From Peptoniphilus sp. GNH (GTDB taxonomy: Bacteria; Bacillota; Clostridia; Tissierellales; Peptoniphilaceae), in assembly GCA_021307325.1 (NCBI GenBank), contig CP089931.1, forward strand, positions 62,001 to 126,000: a stretch of 64,000 nucleotides of DNA, read 5' to 3'. The translations under genes and the position numbers were made by a program. Under the pieces are notes generated by a model. It did not search any database. It was not told the origin of the DNA and saw only the letters and a program-made list of their open reading frames with translations. Positions 49,226 to 58,200 of the stretch are shown in pieces. Positions within the stretch are counted from its first letter, which is position 1, and each line of letters starts with the position of its first letter.

Positions 49226-50753
49226 TTCTGACTTTTCTATCTAAAATGCCAAATTTGTTTAGAGGATCTTGGGCATATTGGATTGTGTCATAGGAAACTT
49301 GTTGACCCTTGTTGAATTTTTCCAAATCTGACTTCTTGACAAGATATCCGGTAACTCTGATTAGATCGCCAGTATCGCAGTAGCAAGAAATATATCTCAT
49401 ATCCATTTTGAAAGCTGCCTTAAACACATCCAAAACAGCACCAGGATTTTTGATTGCAGTTTCTTCAAATGGGAAGTGGTCGCCAGTTCCTGAAGGGAAG
49501 TATCTTTGGAAGTGAGCAGCATTTTTAATATGTGAATAAAGATCTGGTTCATTGCCTATCTTAATTCTAGTTCCTGGAGAAGTAGTTTCATCTCCAGCAG
49601 CTCCAACTTGAGCATGGAGCATGAACTTGTGGTTCCAAACTGGAGAATACTTGGATGTGAAATTGGAAACTAGAAGAGCAAGTCTATCCATTATTTTTTC
49701 ACCGACTTCAATAGCCAAGTCATCCTTGCCAAGAATCATGGAAGAGCCTTCTTTTTGACCTATAATTTCAAGACATTCGGCCATGCCGACAACTCCGAAA
49801 AGACCAACAAAATTTTCCAGCTTTACAAATCCTTCTTTTACTAAAAAGTTGCTCTTAAAGAAGGCTGTTTCATTTACCAACCAGTCGATTTTATTTTCCA
49901 TGAAATTGCAGAAGTGTTCAACAACCTTTGGAAGTCTAACATCTAACATATCTTGAAGATTGGCAGACTTTTCTGCTATATAATTTAGTCTGATTCTGGA
50001 AAGAGAAAAGGCACCGCCAGCCTTGGGCAGAGCATTGTAGCATGATGCAATCCCATAAGGAGTAGATCCGAAGTCCTTGTTATAGAACTTCAAATTTGCA
50101 AAAGCTGGATTTGCAGATTCCAAGGAAGCCACGATGGCTTTTTTGCCAAATTCTTCTGGAGTTATATCTTCATCATATAGAATTGTCATATTGGGAGTTA
50201 CATTTTGAAGTTCGCCGAGCAAGTCCAAAATTATATTTCCAACTTTGGTTTCATAAGGACCTATATTTGCGTGACAGAAAGAGTCATCTATGGTCCTATC
50301 TAATTGATTTAAAAATAGTTTGATGGCAAACTTAGCCTCTTCATAATTTTCATCAGTCACAAAAGGTTCTAAAAGCTCATCCAAATTGCCTATAAAGACT
50401 GGGAATCTAGTAACACTTGGCACATGATGATAGAAGATCAAAAGGTTGTTTATAGCTTCGTGGATATTAGTAGCTTTTTTAAGTCGCAAAAATTCGCAGC
50501 CTTCGTTTATTACCTTCTCATAATCTGGAAGTATATATCTGGGGGCGATTGGAGCCATACCTTCTGAAAGGTCACAGATTTCTTTGTCCTCAACCATCTC
50601 TATAAAAGTTGGGTCATCAGAAAAAGGGTAGTCCAAAGTATTTTCAGCAAGCTTTGCCAGAGCTGACACCTGTTGTCCATAAGTAAGACTTGTATTTTGA
50701 ATAATAGCCTTTGCGGCATTTTTAACTTCATCAAGAGTGAAATATCTTTCCAT
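49218..50753 (-). CDS. yjjI: YjjI-family glycyl-radical enzyme
   Basis: A 511-residue member of the YjjI (DUF3029) family, shorter than pyruvate formate-lyase. The radical glycine is in I-R-V-T-G-Y-L near the C-terminus (Gly469). The single cysteine in G-I-A-S-C-Y-N-A-L-P (about 237-246) is a likely active-site thiyl residue. The substrate of YjjI enzymes is not established. The gene pairs with its activase, and the diverging Crp/Fnr regulator at 50848 suggests oxygen- or redox-dependent control. Confidence 0.9.
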   Translation of the reverse strand: MERYFTLDEVKNAAKAIIQNTSLTYGQQVSALAKLAENTLDYPFSDDPTFIEMVEDKEICDLSEGMAPIAPRYILPDYEKVINEGCEFLRLKKATNIHEAINNLLIFYHHVPSVTRFPVFIGNLDELLEPFVTDENYEEAKFAIKLFLNQLDRTIDDSFCHANIGPYETKVGNIILDLLGELQNVTPNMTILYDEDITPEEFGKKAIVASLESANPAFANLKFYNKDFGSTPYGIASCYNALPKAGGAFSLSRIRLNYIAEKSANLQDMLDVRLPKVVEHFCNFMENKIDWLVNETAFFKSNFLVKEGFVKLENFVGLFGVVGMAECLEIIGQKEGSSMILGKDDLAIEVGEKIMDRLALLVSNFTSKYSPVWNHKFMLHAQVGAAGDETTSPGTRIKIGNEPDLYSHIKNAAHFQRYFPSGTGDHFPFEETAIKNPGAVLDVFKAAFKMDMRYISCYCDTGDLIRVTGYLVKKSDLEKFNKGQQVSYDTIQYAQDPLNKFGILDRKVRNA

Positions 50754-50847
50754 AAATATACCTCCATAATTCTTTTGATTTTTTTCAGCTTAATTATATA
50801 ATCATAGATGAATAAATAATATGACAGATGTCAGTTTGGAGGACAAA

Positions 50848-51528
50848 ATGTTAGGAGAAATCATAAAAAAACTCTTAGAAGAAAAGAAAAATTTTAAAAA
50901 TTCACTCCTGAAGGAAGCAAATTTAGAAATAAAAGACTATAAGCCGGGAGATTTTATAGCCAAAGAGGGCGAGAGACCGGGCAAAATTAAAATTTTATTA
51001 GAGGGGACAGTATTTGTATCCAGATTTTCAAATAGAGGAGAGAGAATAATATCCCACACCATGGATGGGGTTGGGTTTTTTTGCCTTCTAGAAGCCATCA
51101 AGGGTTTAAAAGAAAACATAGGATCTGTGATCTGCTTAAACCAAACTAGTCTTTTGGAAGTGCCTCTTAAAGTTTATCTTGACGAATTAAAAAAAGACCC
51201 TCTGCTCGTTCAGATGTCCTTAGAATACTTGACTAACTTCTCGCTTGCTCTCATAGACCAGATGAACAAAAAAACTACCATGACCCCAGAAGAAAATATG
51301 CTAACCTATATCTACTATCTGGCAAAGGACAAGAGTCTGCCTATGGAGATAAGAGAAAAGAAATCCTTCTATGCAGATCTTTTTGGCGTCAATGTCAGAT
51401 CAATCTATCGCTATTTAAACGAGTGGGAATCAAAAAAATACATATATCGACAAGAAAGAAAAGTATTTGTTGACAAAAAAAACCTCGCCCATATAAGGCG
51501 AGATTTTGAAGATTTAATATCTGATTGA
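50848..51528 (+). CDS. Crp/Fnr-family regulator
   Basis: A 226-residue regulator with an N-terminal cyclic-nucleotide-binding fold (Y-K-P-G-D-F-I-A-K-E-G-E, I-K-I-L-L-E-G-T-V-F-V-S) and a C-terminal winged helix containing F-Y-A-D-L-F-G-V-N-V-R-S-I-Y-R-Y-L. No Fnr-type N-terminal cysteine cluster is visible. ATG 50848 is chosen because GGAGG ends five bases upstream; ATG 50821 has no site. It diverges from yjjI, so it may regulate that enzyme; an alternative is a YeiL-like nutritional regulator. Confidence 0.85.
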   Translation: MLGEIIKKLLEEKKNFKNSLLKEANLEIKDYKPGDFIAKEGERPGKIKILLEGTVFVSRFSNRGERIISHTMDGVGFFCLLEAIKGLKENIGSVICLNQTSLLEVPLKVYLDELKKDPLLVQMSLEYLTNFSLALIDQMNKKTTMTPEENMLTYIYYLAKDKSLPMEIREKKSFYADLFGVNVRSIYRYLNEWESKKYIYRQERKVFVDKKNLAHIRRDFEDLISD

Positions 51529-52329
51529 TTATAAGAACTTGGACTTGATGTTATCCCAATAAGACTTTCTCGAAAAGCTCAGATGGGAAACGTACTTGCC
51601 TTGACTTCTGAAATTTATCCTGTGAAGGTCTTTTACGAAAATTTCTCTACCATCGACCAAGACCAGATTGGAGTTTGCATACCTTTTTTCGGGCACCAGA
51701 GAAATGGTAAAATCACCAGGCACAATTATGCTTGTCGGTAGAGATCTGTAAGCTACGGAATTGACGGGACAAAGAGGAGTCATCTGCAAAGAATCCAAGT
51801 CGGGATGCAAAATTGACCCGCCGCCAGAGAAGTTGTAGGCAGTAGAACCAGAAGCCGAGCAAATTAAAATCCCGTCTCCAGAAAATTTTTGAACATGATT
51901 TCTATTTATAAATACATCAATATGAATTATTTTAGAGTGATTAGCCTTTAGGACAACTTCATTTAGGGCATTTATAGAGAAAGAGCGCTTGTTTGTGTAG
52001 ACCTCGGCACTTACAAGCTGAAGCTTATCGACAGTGTACTTGCCATCTGCATATCTTTTTACAAAATCCTCCAAACCGTCGGGGTGGATCTCCTGAAAAA
52101 AGCCTAAATGACCAGTATTTATGCCGACAAAATTTTGACAGGGGAAATTGTACTTGTGAAGAGCCTTTAAAAAGGCCCCATCTCCACCTATACAGACCAC
52201 AAGTTCTGCCTCCTTATAGTATCCAAAATCAGCCTGGTAGCCATAAGATTCAAAAATTTCTTTTAATTGTTTGCCTGTCTGCTTGGATTGGATATTTGCA
52301 TTTGAAACAATGCTAATCATTTTGCTCAT
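51529..52329 (-). CDS. nadK: NAD kinase
   Basis: A 266-residue NAD kinase making NADP. Key motifs are C-I-G-G-D-G-A-F-L (GGDG catalytic loop), G-I-N-T-G-H-L-G-F, L-N-E-V-V-L (NE motif) and S-A-S-G-S-T-A-Y. Length and order are normal for the Gram-positive type. It converges tail to tail with the Crp/Fnr gene with no gap; a shared terminator is not obvious. Confidence 0.95.
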   Translation of the reverse strand: MSKMISIVSNANIQSKQTGKQLKEIFESYGYQADFGYYKEAELVVCIGGDGAFLKALHKYNFPCQNFVGINTGHLGFFQEIHPDGLEDFVKRYADGKYTVDKLQLVSAEVYTNKRSFSINALNEVVLKANHSKIIHIDVFINRNHVQKFSGDGILICSASGSTAYNFSGGGSILHPDLDSLQMTPLCPVNSVAYRSLPTSIIVPGDFTISLVPEKRYANSNLVLVDGREIFVKDLHRINFRSQGKYVSHLSFSRKSYWDNIKSKFL

Positions 52330-52416
52330 ATAATTCTCCCATCTCTAAATATATGGTATATTATACACTAAACTGATACTAAGACCTAATCAAAAATTTC
52401 AAAAAGGGGGCAGAGC

Positions 52417-53307
52417 TTGAATCTAAACTTTGAAGACAAAAACAAATTTTACACCTTGCAAGTGAAAAAAAGCTATAAAAAGCTTAGAGATTTTTTAAAA
52501 GCTCAAGAAATCTCATCCAGATATATAAAAAGAGCCATAAAAAATCAAGAAATCTTTTTGAATTTTCAAAAAGTTACAAAAAATCACGAGTTAAAAGCAA
52601 AAGACACCATCTCTTTATATATTCCTGACGAAGAGTACAATGTGATTTGTCAAGAAAAAAAACTAGATATAATCTATGAAGACGAAGACCTTTTAGCGGT
52701 AAATAAGCCGGGTGGTATCATAGTCCACGCTGTTGGCATAGAGCAAGAAGGCACTCTTTCTAATTTTGTAGGAGGCTATTTTCAAAAAAATGGCATCAAA
52801 AGAAAAGTAAGAGTTATAAATAGACTGGATAGGGATACATCAGGACTAGTATTATTTGCCAAAAATTCTATGGCTCATTCGGTCTTGGCAGCTCAATTTA
52901 TAGATAGATCCATAGAAAAAATCTATATAGCAGCAATAAAAGGTTATCTTGAAGGGAGGGGGAGAATAGAAGCCCCCATAGGACTAGGCGAAGACGGAAT
53001 AAAAAGAGAGGTAAGAAGCGATGGCAAGATGGCTATAACAGAATACGAAGAAATAGGAAAGACTCAAGAAGGCTCTATTTTAAGACTAAAACTTTTAACA
53101 GGAAGAACTCATCAAATAAGAGTCCACTTAAAAAGCCTGGGTCATCCCATTTTGGGAGATAGCCTCTACGAAGGCCAGTCAGACCTTATAAAAAGACAAG
53201 CCCTTCATTCGAAAGAACTAACCTTCAAGCATCCAAGAAATGGAAAAATAATAAAACTTGACGCAGCTCTGCCAGAAGACATGGAAAAACTCATAAGCGG
53301 CAAATAG
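52417..53307 (+). CDS. RluD/RluA-family pseudouridine synthase
   Basis: A 296-residue enzyme converting uridines in rRNA (or tRNA) to pseudouridine. An S4-type RNA-binding domain (about 12-75) precedes the catalytic domain with I-I-Y-E-D-E-D-L-L-A-V-N-K-P-G-G and the active-site motif N-R-L-D-R-D-T-S-G (catalytic Asp), followed by L-L-T-G-R-T-H-Q-I-R-V-H. TTG 52417 with GGGGGCAG upstream is the start. The exact target uridine cannot be told. Confidence 0.93.
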   Translation: MNLNFEDKNKFYTLQVKKSYKKLRDFLKAQEISSRYIKRAIKNQEIFLNFQKVTKNHELKAKDTISLYIPDEEYNVICQEKKLDIIYEDEDLLAVNKPGGIIVHAVGIEQEGTLSNFVGGYFQKNGIKRKVRVINRLDRDTSGLVLFAKNSMAHSVLAAQFIDRSIEKIYIAAIKGYLEGRGRIEAPIGLGEDGIKREVRSDGKMAITEYEEIGKTQEGSILRLKLLTGRTHQIRVHLKSLGHPILGDSLYEGQSDLIKRQALHSKELTFKHPRNGKIIKLDAALPEDMEKLISGK

Positions 53308-53391
53308 AATCTAAAAAGACATGACTTTATCCTATCGTCTCTGATGCATAAGTGATTAAAATTGAAAAAAATCTAGAGAGACTATCCAAGA

Positions 53392-53420
53392 TTGAAAAAA
53401 CATCTACTTAGTTATATAAT
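53392..53420 (+). promoter_or_regulatory. Promoter of 6S RNA
   Basis: TTGAAA (53392-53397), a 17-base spacer and TATAAT (53415-53420). Transcription would begin near 53427. Confidence 0.8.
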
Positions 53421-53426
53421 CAAATA

Positions 53427-53616
53427 AAAGGTAGTGGACTCTGCGGTGTTCGTATTAATCCTTTTAATTCAACCGACAAAGTAGATACGGGACATCTAGC
53501 CGTTGGCAGTGGATAAAAAGCCTTCACTGAAAGGACTTTAGAAGCTGTCACCAAGACACCCACCTTATTTTTAGGCGGGTATGAATTAAAAGGGGGACGG
53601 CATTGTGGAGTTTTTT
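53427..53616 (+). ncRNA. ssrS: 6S RNA
   Basis: A transcript of about 190 bases that binds sigma-A RNA polymerase by imitating an open promoter. The closing stem is complete: ACTCTGCGGTG (53438-53448) pairs at all eleven positions, with G-U pairs, with CATTGTGGAGT (53601-53611), and a T run follows. The internal words CGGTGTTCG, AGCCGTTGGCAG and GCTGTCACCAAGAC match the Firmicute 6S RNA layout as I know it. The large central bubble needed for polymerase binding lies between the two arms. A strong promoter precedes it and no open frame covers it. Confidence 0.85.
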
Positions 53617-53697
53617 ACATATTTTGTTTAAAACTAGCCCCAAAGGGTAAAAAATACTTAGACGAAATTTAAAGACGAAGGTGAAAGGAGAACGAAA

Positions 53698-54192
53698 ATG
53701 GGTTTTTTATACAACTTATTTGAAGAAAAAAGAAAAAAAGAAATCAGAAGAAAGAGAGTCGAAGACATATCTAAGGTAGCAGCAGGTACAGTGCTGGGAG
53801 CCTTGACAGGTATCCTCTTTGCGCCTCAATCAGGTCAAGAAACTAGAAAGCAAATCAAAGAAACAGCAGTAGATGTAAAAGACAAGACTGTGTCAGCGGC
53901 TAAAAATGTTGCAGACGATGTATCAGAAAAGGCGGGCAAGGTAAAAGACCAAGTATCTAAGACCTATGGAGACCTAAAAGACAAGGCATCAAAGATGGGC
54001 GAAGATATAAAAGACAGATTCTCCTCAGCTAAGGAAGATTTCGAAGAAGCTAAAGAAGAAGCTAAAGACAAGGCTAAAGAAGTGAAAGAAGATATAAAAG
54101 AAGGCGCCGAAGAAGCTGGAAAAGATTTAAAAGAAGCCGGCAAAGATGTAAAAAAAGCCGGAGAAAATATAAAAGAAGATCTCAAGAAATAA
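53698..54192 (+). CDS. YtxH-like envelope stress protein
   Basis: A 164-residue protein with a short membrane or amphipathic segment near residues 26-42 (A-A-G-T-V-L-G-A-L-T-G-I-L-F-A-P), the YtxH hallmark, followed by a long, strongly charged Lys/Asp/Glu helix with 11-residue repeats of the K-D-K-A-K-E-V-K-E-D type, resembling LEA/apolipoprotein-like coils. Such proteins are general-stress and desiccation-type proteins; molecular role unknown. AAAGGAG precedes ATG 53698. The next gene follows after 16 bases. Confidence 0.8.
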   Translation: MGFLYNLFEEKRKKEIRRKRVEDISKVAAGTVLGALTGILFAPQSGQETRKQIKETAVDVKDKTVSAAKNVADDVSEKAGKVKDQVSKTYGDLKDKASKMGEDIKDRFSSAKEDFEEAKEEAKDKAKEVKEDIKEGAEEAGKDLKEAGKDVKKAGENIKEDLKK

Positions 54193-54208
54193 GAATTAGG
54201 AGGCGAAA

Positions 54209-54700
54209 ATGGGAGCCACAATAACTCTACATGACTTGCTTTTGATAATTCTATTCTTGGCAGGCATTTTTGCTCTTGTCTATTTAGCATTGGCATTCAA
54301 AAACTTAGTCGCTTTTTTAAAAAAACTAACAGAGCTTTTAGAAGACAATGAAGAAGCCTTAAATATCAGTCTTAAAAAGCTTCCAAGCATTACTGACAAT
54401 ATAGACGAACTATCCAAAAGCGCCAGTTCCATATCAAAAGATGCTGAAGGTCTTGTAAAAGAATTAAAGCCAGAAGTTTCAAAAGCAGCCAAGGCAGTCG
54501 GCGGAGTCTCTGACACCGTTACACTAGTGAGCAGAAATTTAGACACAATAGCTAACAGAGTTACAGATGGGGTAGTGTCTGTAGCTGACACCTTTACAGG
54601 AGCTGGCAAGACTATTAGCTCAAGCGCATCGTCTTTCTTGGACTATTTCTACATCGGCAGAGAAGTCATAGATGCGGTAAGAGAGATTATTAGAAAGTAA
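54209..54700 (+). CDS. DUF948-like membrane protein with coiled tail
   Basis: A 163-residue protein: an N-terminal membrane helix (about 9-33), a coiled coil (about 35-120) with regular Leu/Ile/Val spacing, and a C-terminal amphipathic part. DUF948 proteins are commonly paired with YtxH-type proteins in Firmicutes, as here. Function is unknown; a part in envelope stress or division-site structure is likely by analogy only. AGGAGG precedes ATG 54209. Confidence 0.75.
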   Translation: MGATITLHDLLLIILFLAGIFALVYLALAFKNLVAFLKKLTELLEDNEEALNISLKKLPSITDNIDELSKSASSISKDAEGLVKELKPEVSKAAKAVGGVSDTVTLVSRNLDTIANRVTDGVVSVADTFTGAGKTISSSASSFLDYFYIGREVIDAVREIIRK

Positions 54701-54803
54701 GTCGAGCATAAATTTTTAAAAAATACTATTAAAAGACTTACGTTTACAAGCTAGAACAAGCACTTACAAAAATACAACTTTAAATACAAGAAAAAGTATA
54801 ATA

Positions 54804-54842
54804 AAATAAGCAGTTTTTATTAAATATACTGCTTATTTTTTA
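54804..54842 (+). terminator. Terminator after the DUF948-like gene
   Basis: AAATAAGCAGT (54804-54814) pairs with ACTGCTTATTT (54828-54838), followed by T residues. Confidence 0.88.
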
Positions 54843-54928
54843 TGTTAAAACAAGAAAAAATACTTTTAACTAACTAAAGCAAAAATCTTAAAACTTGATT
54901 TAAAGCTTGTGAAATACTAACTTTTTCA

Positions 54929-54957
54929 TTGTACACGAGAAAGAAATATGTTATAGT
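54929..54957 (+). promoter_or_regulatory. Promoter of the giant adhesin gene
   Basis: TTGTAC (54929-54934), a 17-base spacer and TATAGT (54952-54957). A leader of about 330 bases follows before the start codon. Confidence 0.6.
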
Positions 54958-54963
54958 AGCCTT

Positions 54964-55297
54964 ATAGAATGTACATTTTTCCAATAGAGTATTTGACCTC
55001 ATATTCATTTTAATTAACCATTTTAAGAGCCTTTCATTTTGAATGACTTTGGGCCTTGAGGGTTATCTTAAAGGATTAAAATACAAAATTGAAAAATATA
55101 AGTGACTTAAACTAAGCACGGGTAAGTTAAAATTTAAAGCGTTCATAGCTGAAATTGAAGCAGTTTAAAAGAGAAAATAAGAATCTTAGAATGGGAATTT
55201 GTCGTATTTTGGTTACAAATCCCCTTAAAACTCGGTCTACTTCTCTTAGAGCTTGAAAAACATAAGAGACTATACCGTGAAGTAAGGAGGAGAAAAA
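54964..55297 (+). promoter_or_regulatory. Long structured 5' leader of the giant adhesin gene
   Basis: There is no supported gene in about 330 bases. Two hairpins stand near the 3' end: GGGA-A-TTTG (55193-55201) with CAAATCCC (55216-55223), and CGGT plus TCTCTTA (55233-55248) with TAAGAGA plus ACCG (55263-55277). The second ends six bases before AAGGAGG (55284-55290). It could govern translation or stability of the message; no known riboswitch is recognised. Confidence 0.5.
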
Positions 55298-58200
55298 TTG
55301 AAAAAAAGAAGCATAGCACTTTTGATGACCCTTTTGATTTTGGCTCAAACTTTTTTGCCAAGCATGACTTGGGCATCGAATGAAACTCCACCTTTGACTC
55401 AAAGTGAAAAGCTTGTCAAGGTAGGAAGTCTCGATCTCAAAAGAGATGTAAGGCGGGATCAAGGAGAAATTTTCAAAATACAGGCAAGGGCCAACAAAAA
55501 CGCCAGAAGAAGAAGATCTGTCCAAGGGACGACCTTTATGAGTGCAGATAGCCCTTATCTACCAGGACAAAGTCCGACAGACGAGGAAAAGGCATCTGCC
55601 TATGGCAATGTGACTGCTAAATTTTCTGCCGTTGGCTTAAAAGATGGAAGCACCACACTGCCCTTCCAATGGAAAGAAATTTTCGGTCAGGATTCAAATG
55701 GCAACCCTAGCAATGCCAAGATTTATTTTCTGCAAAAATCAGCTGAAGATGGCAGCGAAATCAATAGGTTCACCCTTCTTATCAATGAAGCGGGCGACTA
55801 CAAGTGGACTGACCAATATGGCAAAGAGGCAAAGTTGCCCCTTTATTCAAAAGATCTAAAACCCTACAAGTATGAAGTGGCTTTAGATTATGATGTTTCT
55901 GATAAAGTCAAACTTTTGACCATGGAGGTCGGAGTTACAAATGACGAGCATGAATCAAATTCAAAGTTTGAAAAAGACTCGGATGGAAATGTATGCGCTA
56001 AAATAAGCTTGGAAATAGGAATAGCTCAAGTAGCATCCACTAAGTTTGTAGCAAAATGGAATACGGATCTAGCTGAAGCTGACCGTCCTAAGGTAGAAGC
56101 CCTGTATAATACAAAAAATAAAGATACAGAGGGCGTGGATATAGAAAACTCTGTGTTCTTTCCTACAAGCGATGGTGAAATAAAACTTAGAAATGACGAA
56201 AACGCTCAAGAACCAGATCAATTCAACTCTCAATTTTTAAGAAATGTTCCAGAGGTCAAAGTTGTAGAAGGTATAAAATTCAAGGATGAAGAAGATTTAA
56301 CTGGAACTCCTACCTATAAGTTTGATGAAACAAATAAAACAATCACAACTAACGACGGAAATCATAAATTCAAATACGACTTTTCATATGATGTAATAAA
56401 TGGCGGCAAGCTAACCATGACTGAAGTTTTAAAAGTCACTTTTAATGCAAATGGTGGCAAGTTTGAAGCTTCGCAAGATCCTATAATTAAAGAAGTCGAT
56501 TATGATAAGGCTGTAGAGCTGCCATCTGATCCGACAAATGCCACCAATACATTCTTAGGTTGGGGGAATGCAGCTGCTGACAAAACTTCGGTTGCAGAAA
56601 CGGAACTTAAAAACATAAGGCAAGACAAGACCTTATATGCGATTTGGTCAAATGATGTAATAGAGGAAATTGAAGGACAAGAACTCAAAAAGCCGCAAAA
56701 TTATGTAAAAGTAACAGTTGATAAAACTGACAAGGCAAAACTTAAGGAAAATGAGAAACAAACAAGGATTTTCTGGGTAAACCCAGATAAGCAAGTGACT
56801 CTGCCGGTTTTTAAACCTGAAGGTATAAAATATAAAGTATCTCCGGACACTTCATTTAGAGATGAAAAACAATACGTTTTTAAAGAATGGACTTCTATTG
56901 AAACTCCCAAAAGAACATGGTCCAGCGAAAACATAACTGGCAAATTTTCTCAAGAAACTACGATAGAAGCGTCTTGGACTAGAACTTCTGATGGAGGGGT
57001 TAGACAAAAGGGCAATACAAAACCGGATGTGCCCGACAATTATATCCAAGTTGTATTCGATCCCACATACAAGGGAAAATTTTCAGGCGAAGAAGATTTA
57101 ACTGATGGAAGAATTATATATTGGGTAAATCCAAAGCTAAGTGAATATGTACTAGGAATCAAAAACCCTTACGGCAAAGAATACATCCCTGGTTTTTCTG
57201 AAAATTGGGAATACAGCAATTGGGGAAAACAAAATGGAGTGGAGCCAAAAGACCCTAATAAACCAAAAAAAGGATATACTGATGTTAAATTAATTCCAAA
57301 TCAGCTCGGAAGTCTTACCATAATAAAAGCTGAATACGACCTAGATAACATAATGGCATTCGACCAAAAAACTCCGATGGCAAGACCGGAATACACAAAG
57401 AGCGGCAAAAAAGTACAATACTGGAAGGTCGAATTTGATTCGGACGACGGATTGACTCTAAAAAATCAAAAGTCCTATTATGTAAAAGTTGGTAGCGACT
57501 CGAAATTTAGTTATCCTCCAATAACGTTCACAAAACCTGTGGAAAAAACGGGTTACAAGTTTGACGGCTGGTATAAGGGCAATCAAAAGCTAAACGAGTA
57601 CGATATTATAAACTCTGATGTTGTCCTGACTGCTAGATCTATAAATTTAAGCAATGTCATCCCGGAAAAAGATTCCACTGGTAATAAAAATGAAAAGCCA
57701 GAAGGATATATCACTGTAACCTTCAAATCGGAAGATGAAAGCAAGGGAAAGGTTACAAGTAATAATGTCTTTTATGTAAATCCCAAGGAGTATGTGACTC
57801 TCAATGCCCCGGCAACAAAAGCTGAGCATGGCTATGAATTTGCAGCTTGGGATAAGAACATAAGCACACCCACTCTTTATGAGAAAGATATTGAAATAAA
57901 AGCATCTTTTAATCAATTGGGGGTTCTCGTTCCAAAGATTGGAAATCAATCTAAGCCGACGAACTATGTTGAAATTACCTTTGTCACAAGTGGAGATGGT
58001 GGCAAAATAGCAGATGGAGAAACGACAACCTACTATGCGGATCCGACCAAGGATGTTAAAATTCCTGCACCGACGATAAAAACTGAAATAGGGTATGTAT
58101 TTAAAGGCTGGAATCAGGATACGACTAAAGCCCAAAAGTATCCCAGCGATACAACCATAAAGGGCGAATTTGAAAAAAAACAAGATATAATCCCATCAAA

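Noticed and set aside
57647-58183. Minus-strand open frame of 178 codons
   Set aside because: Mirror frame of the InlB-type repeats; composition is artefactual.
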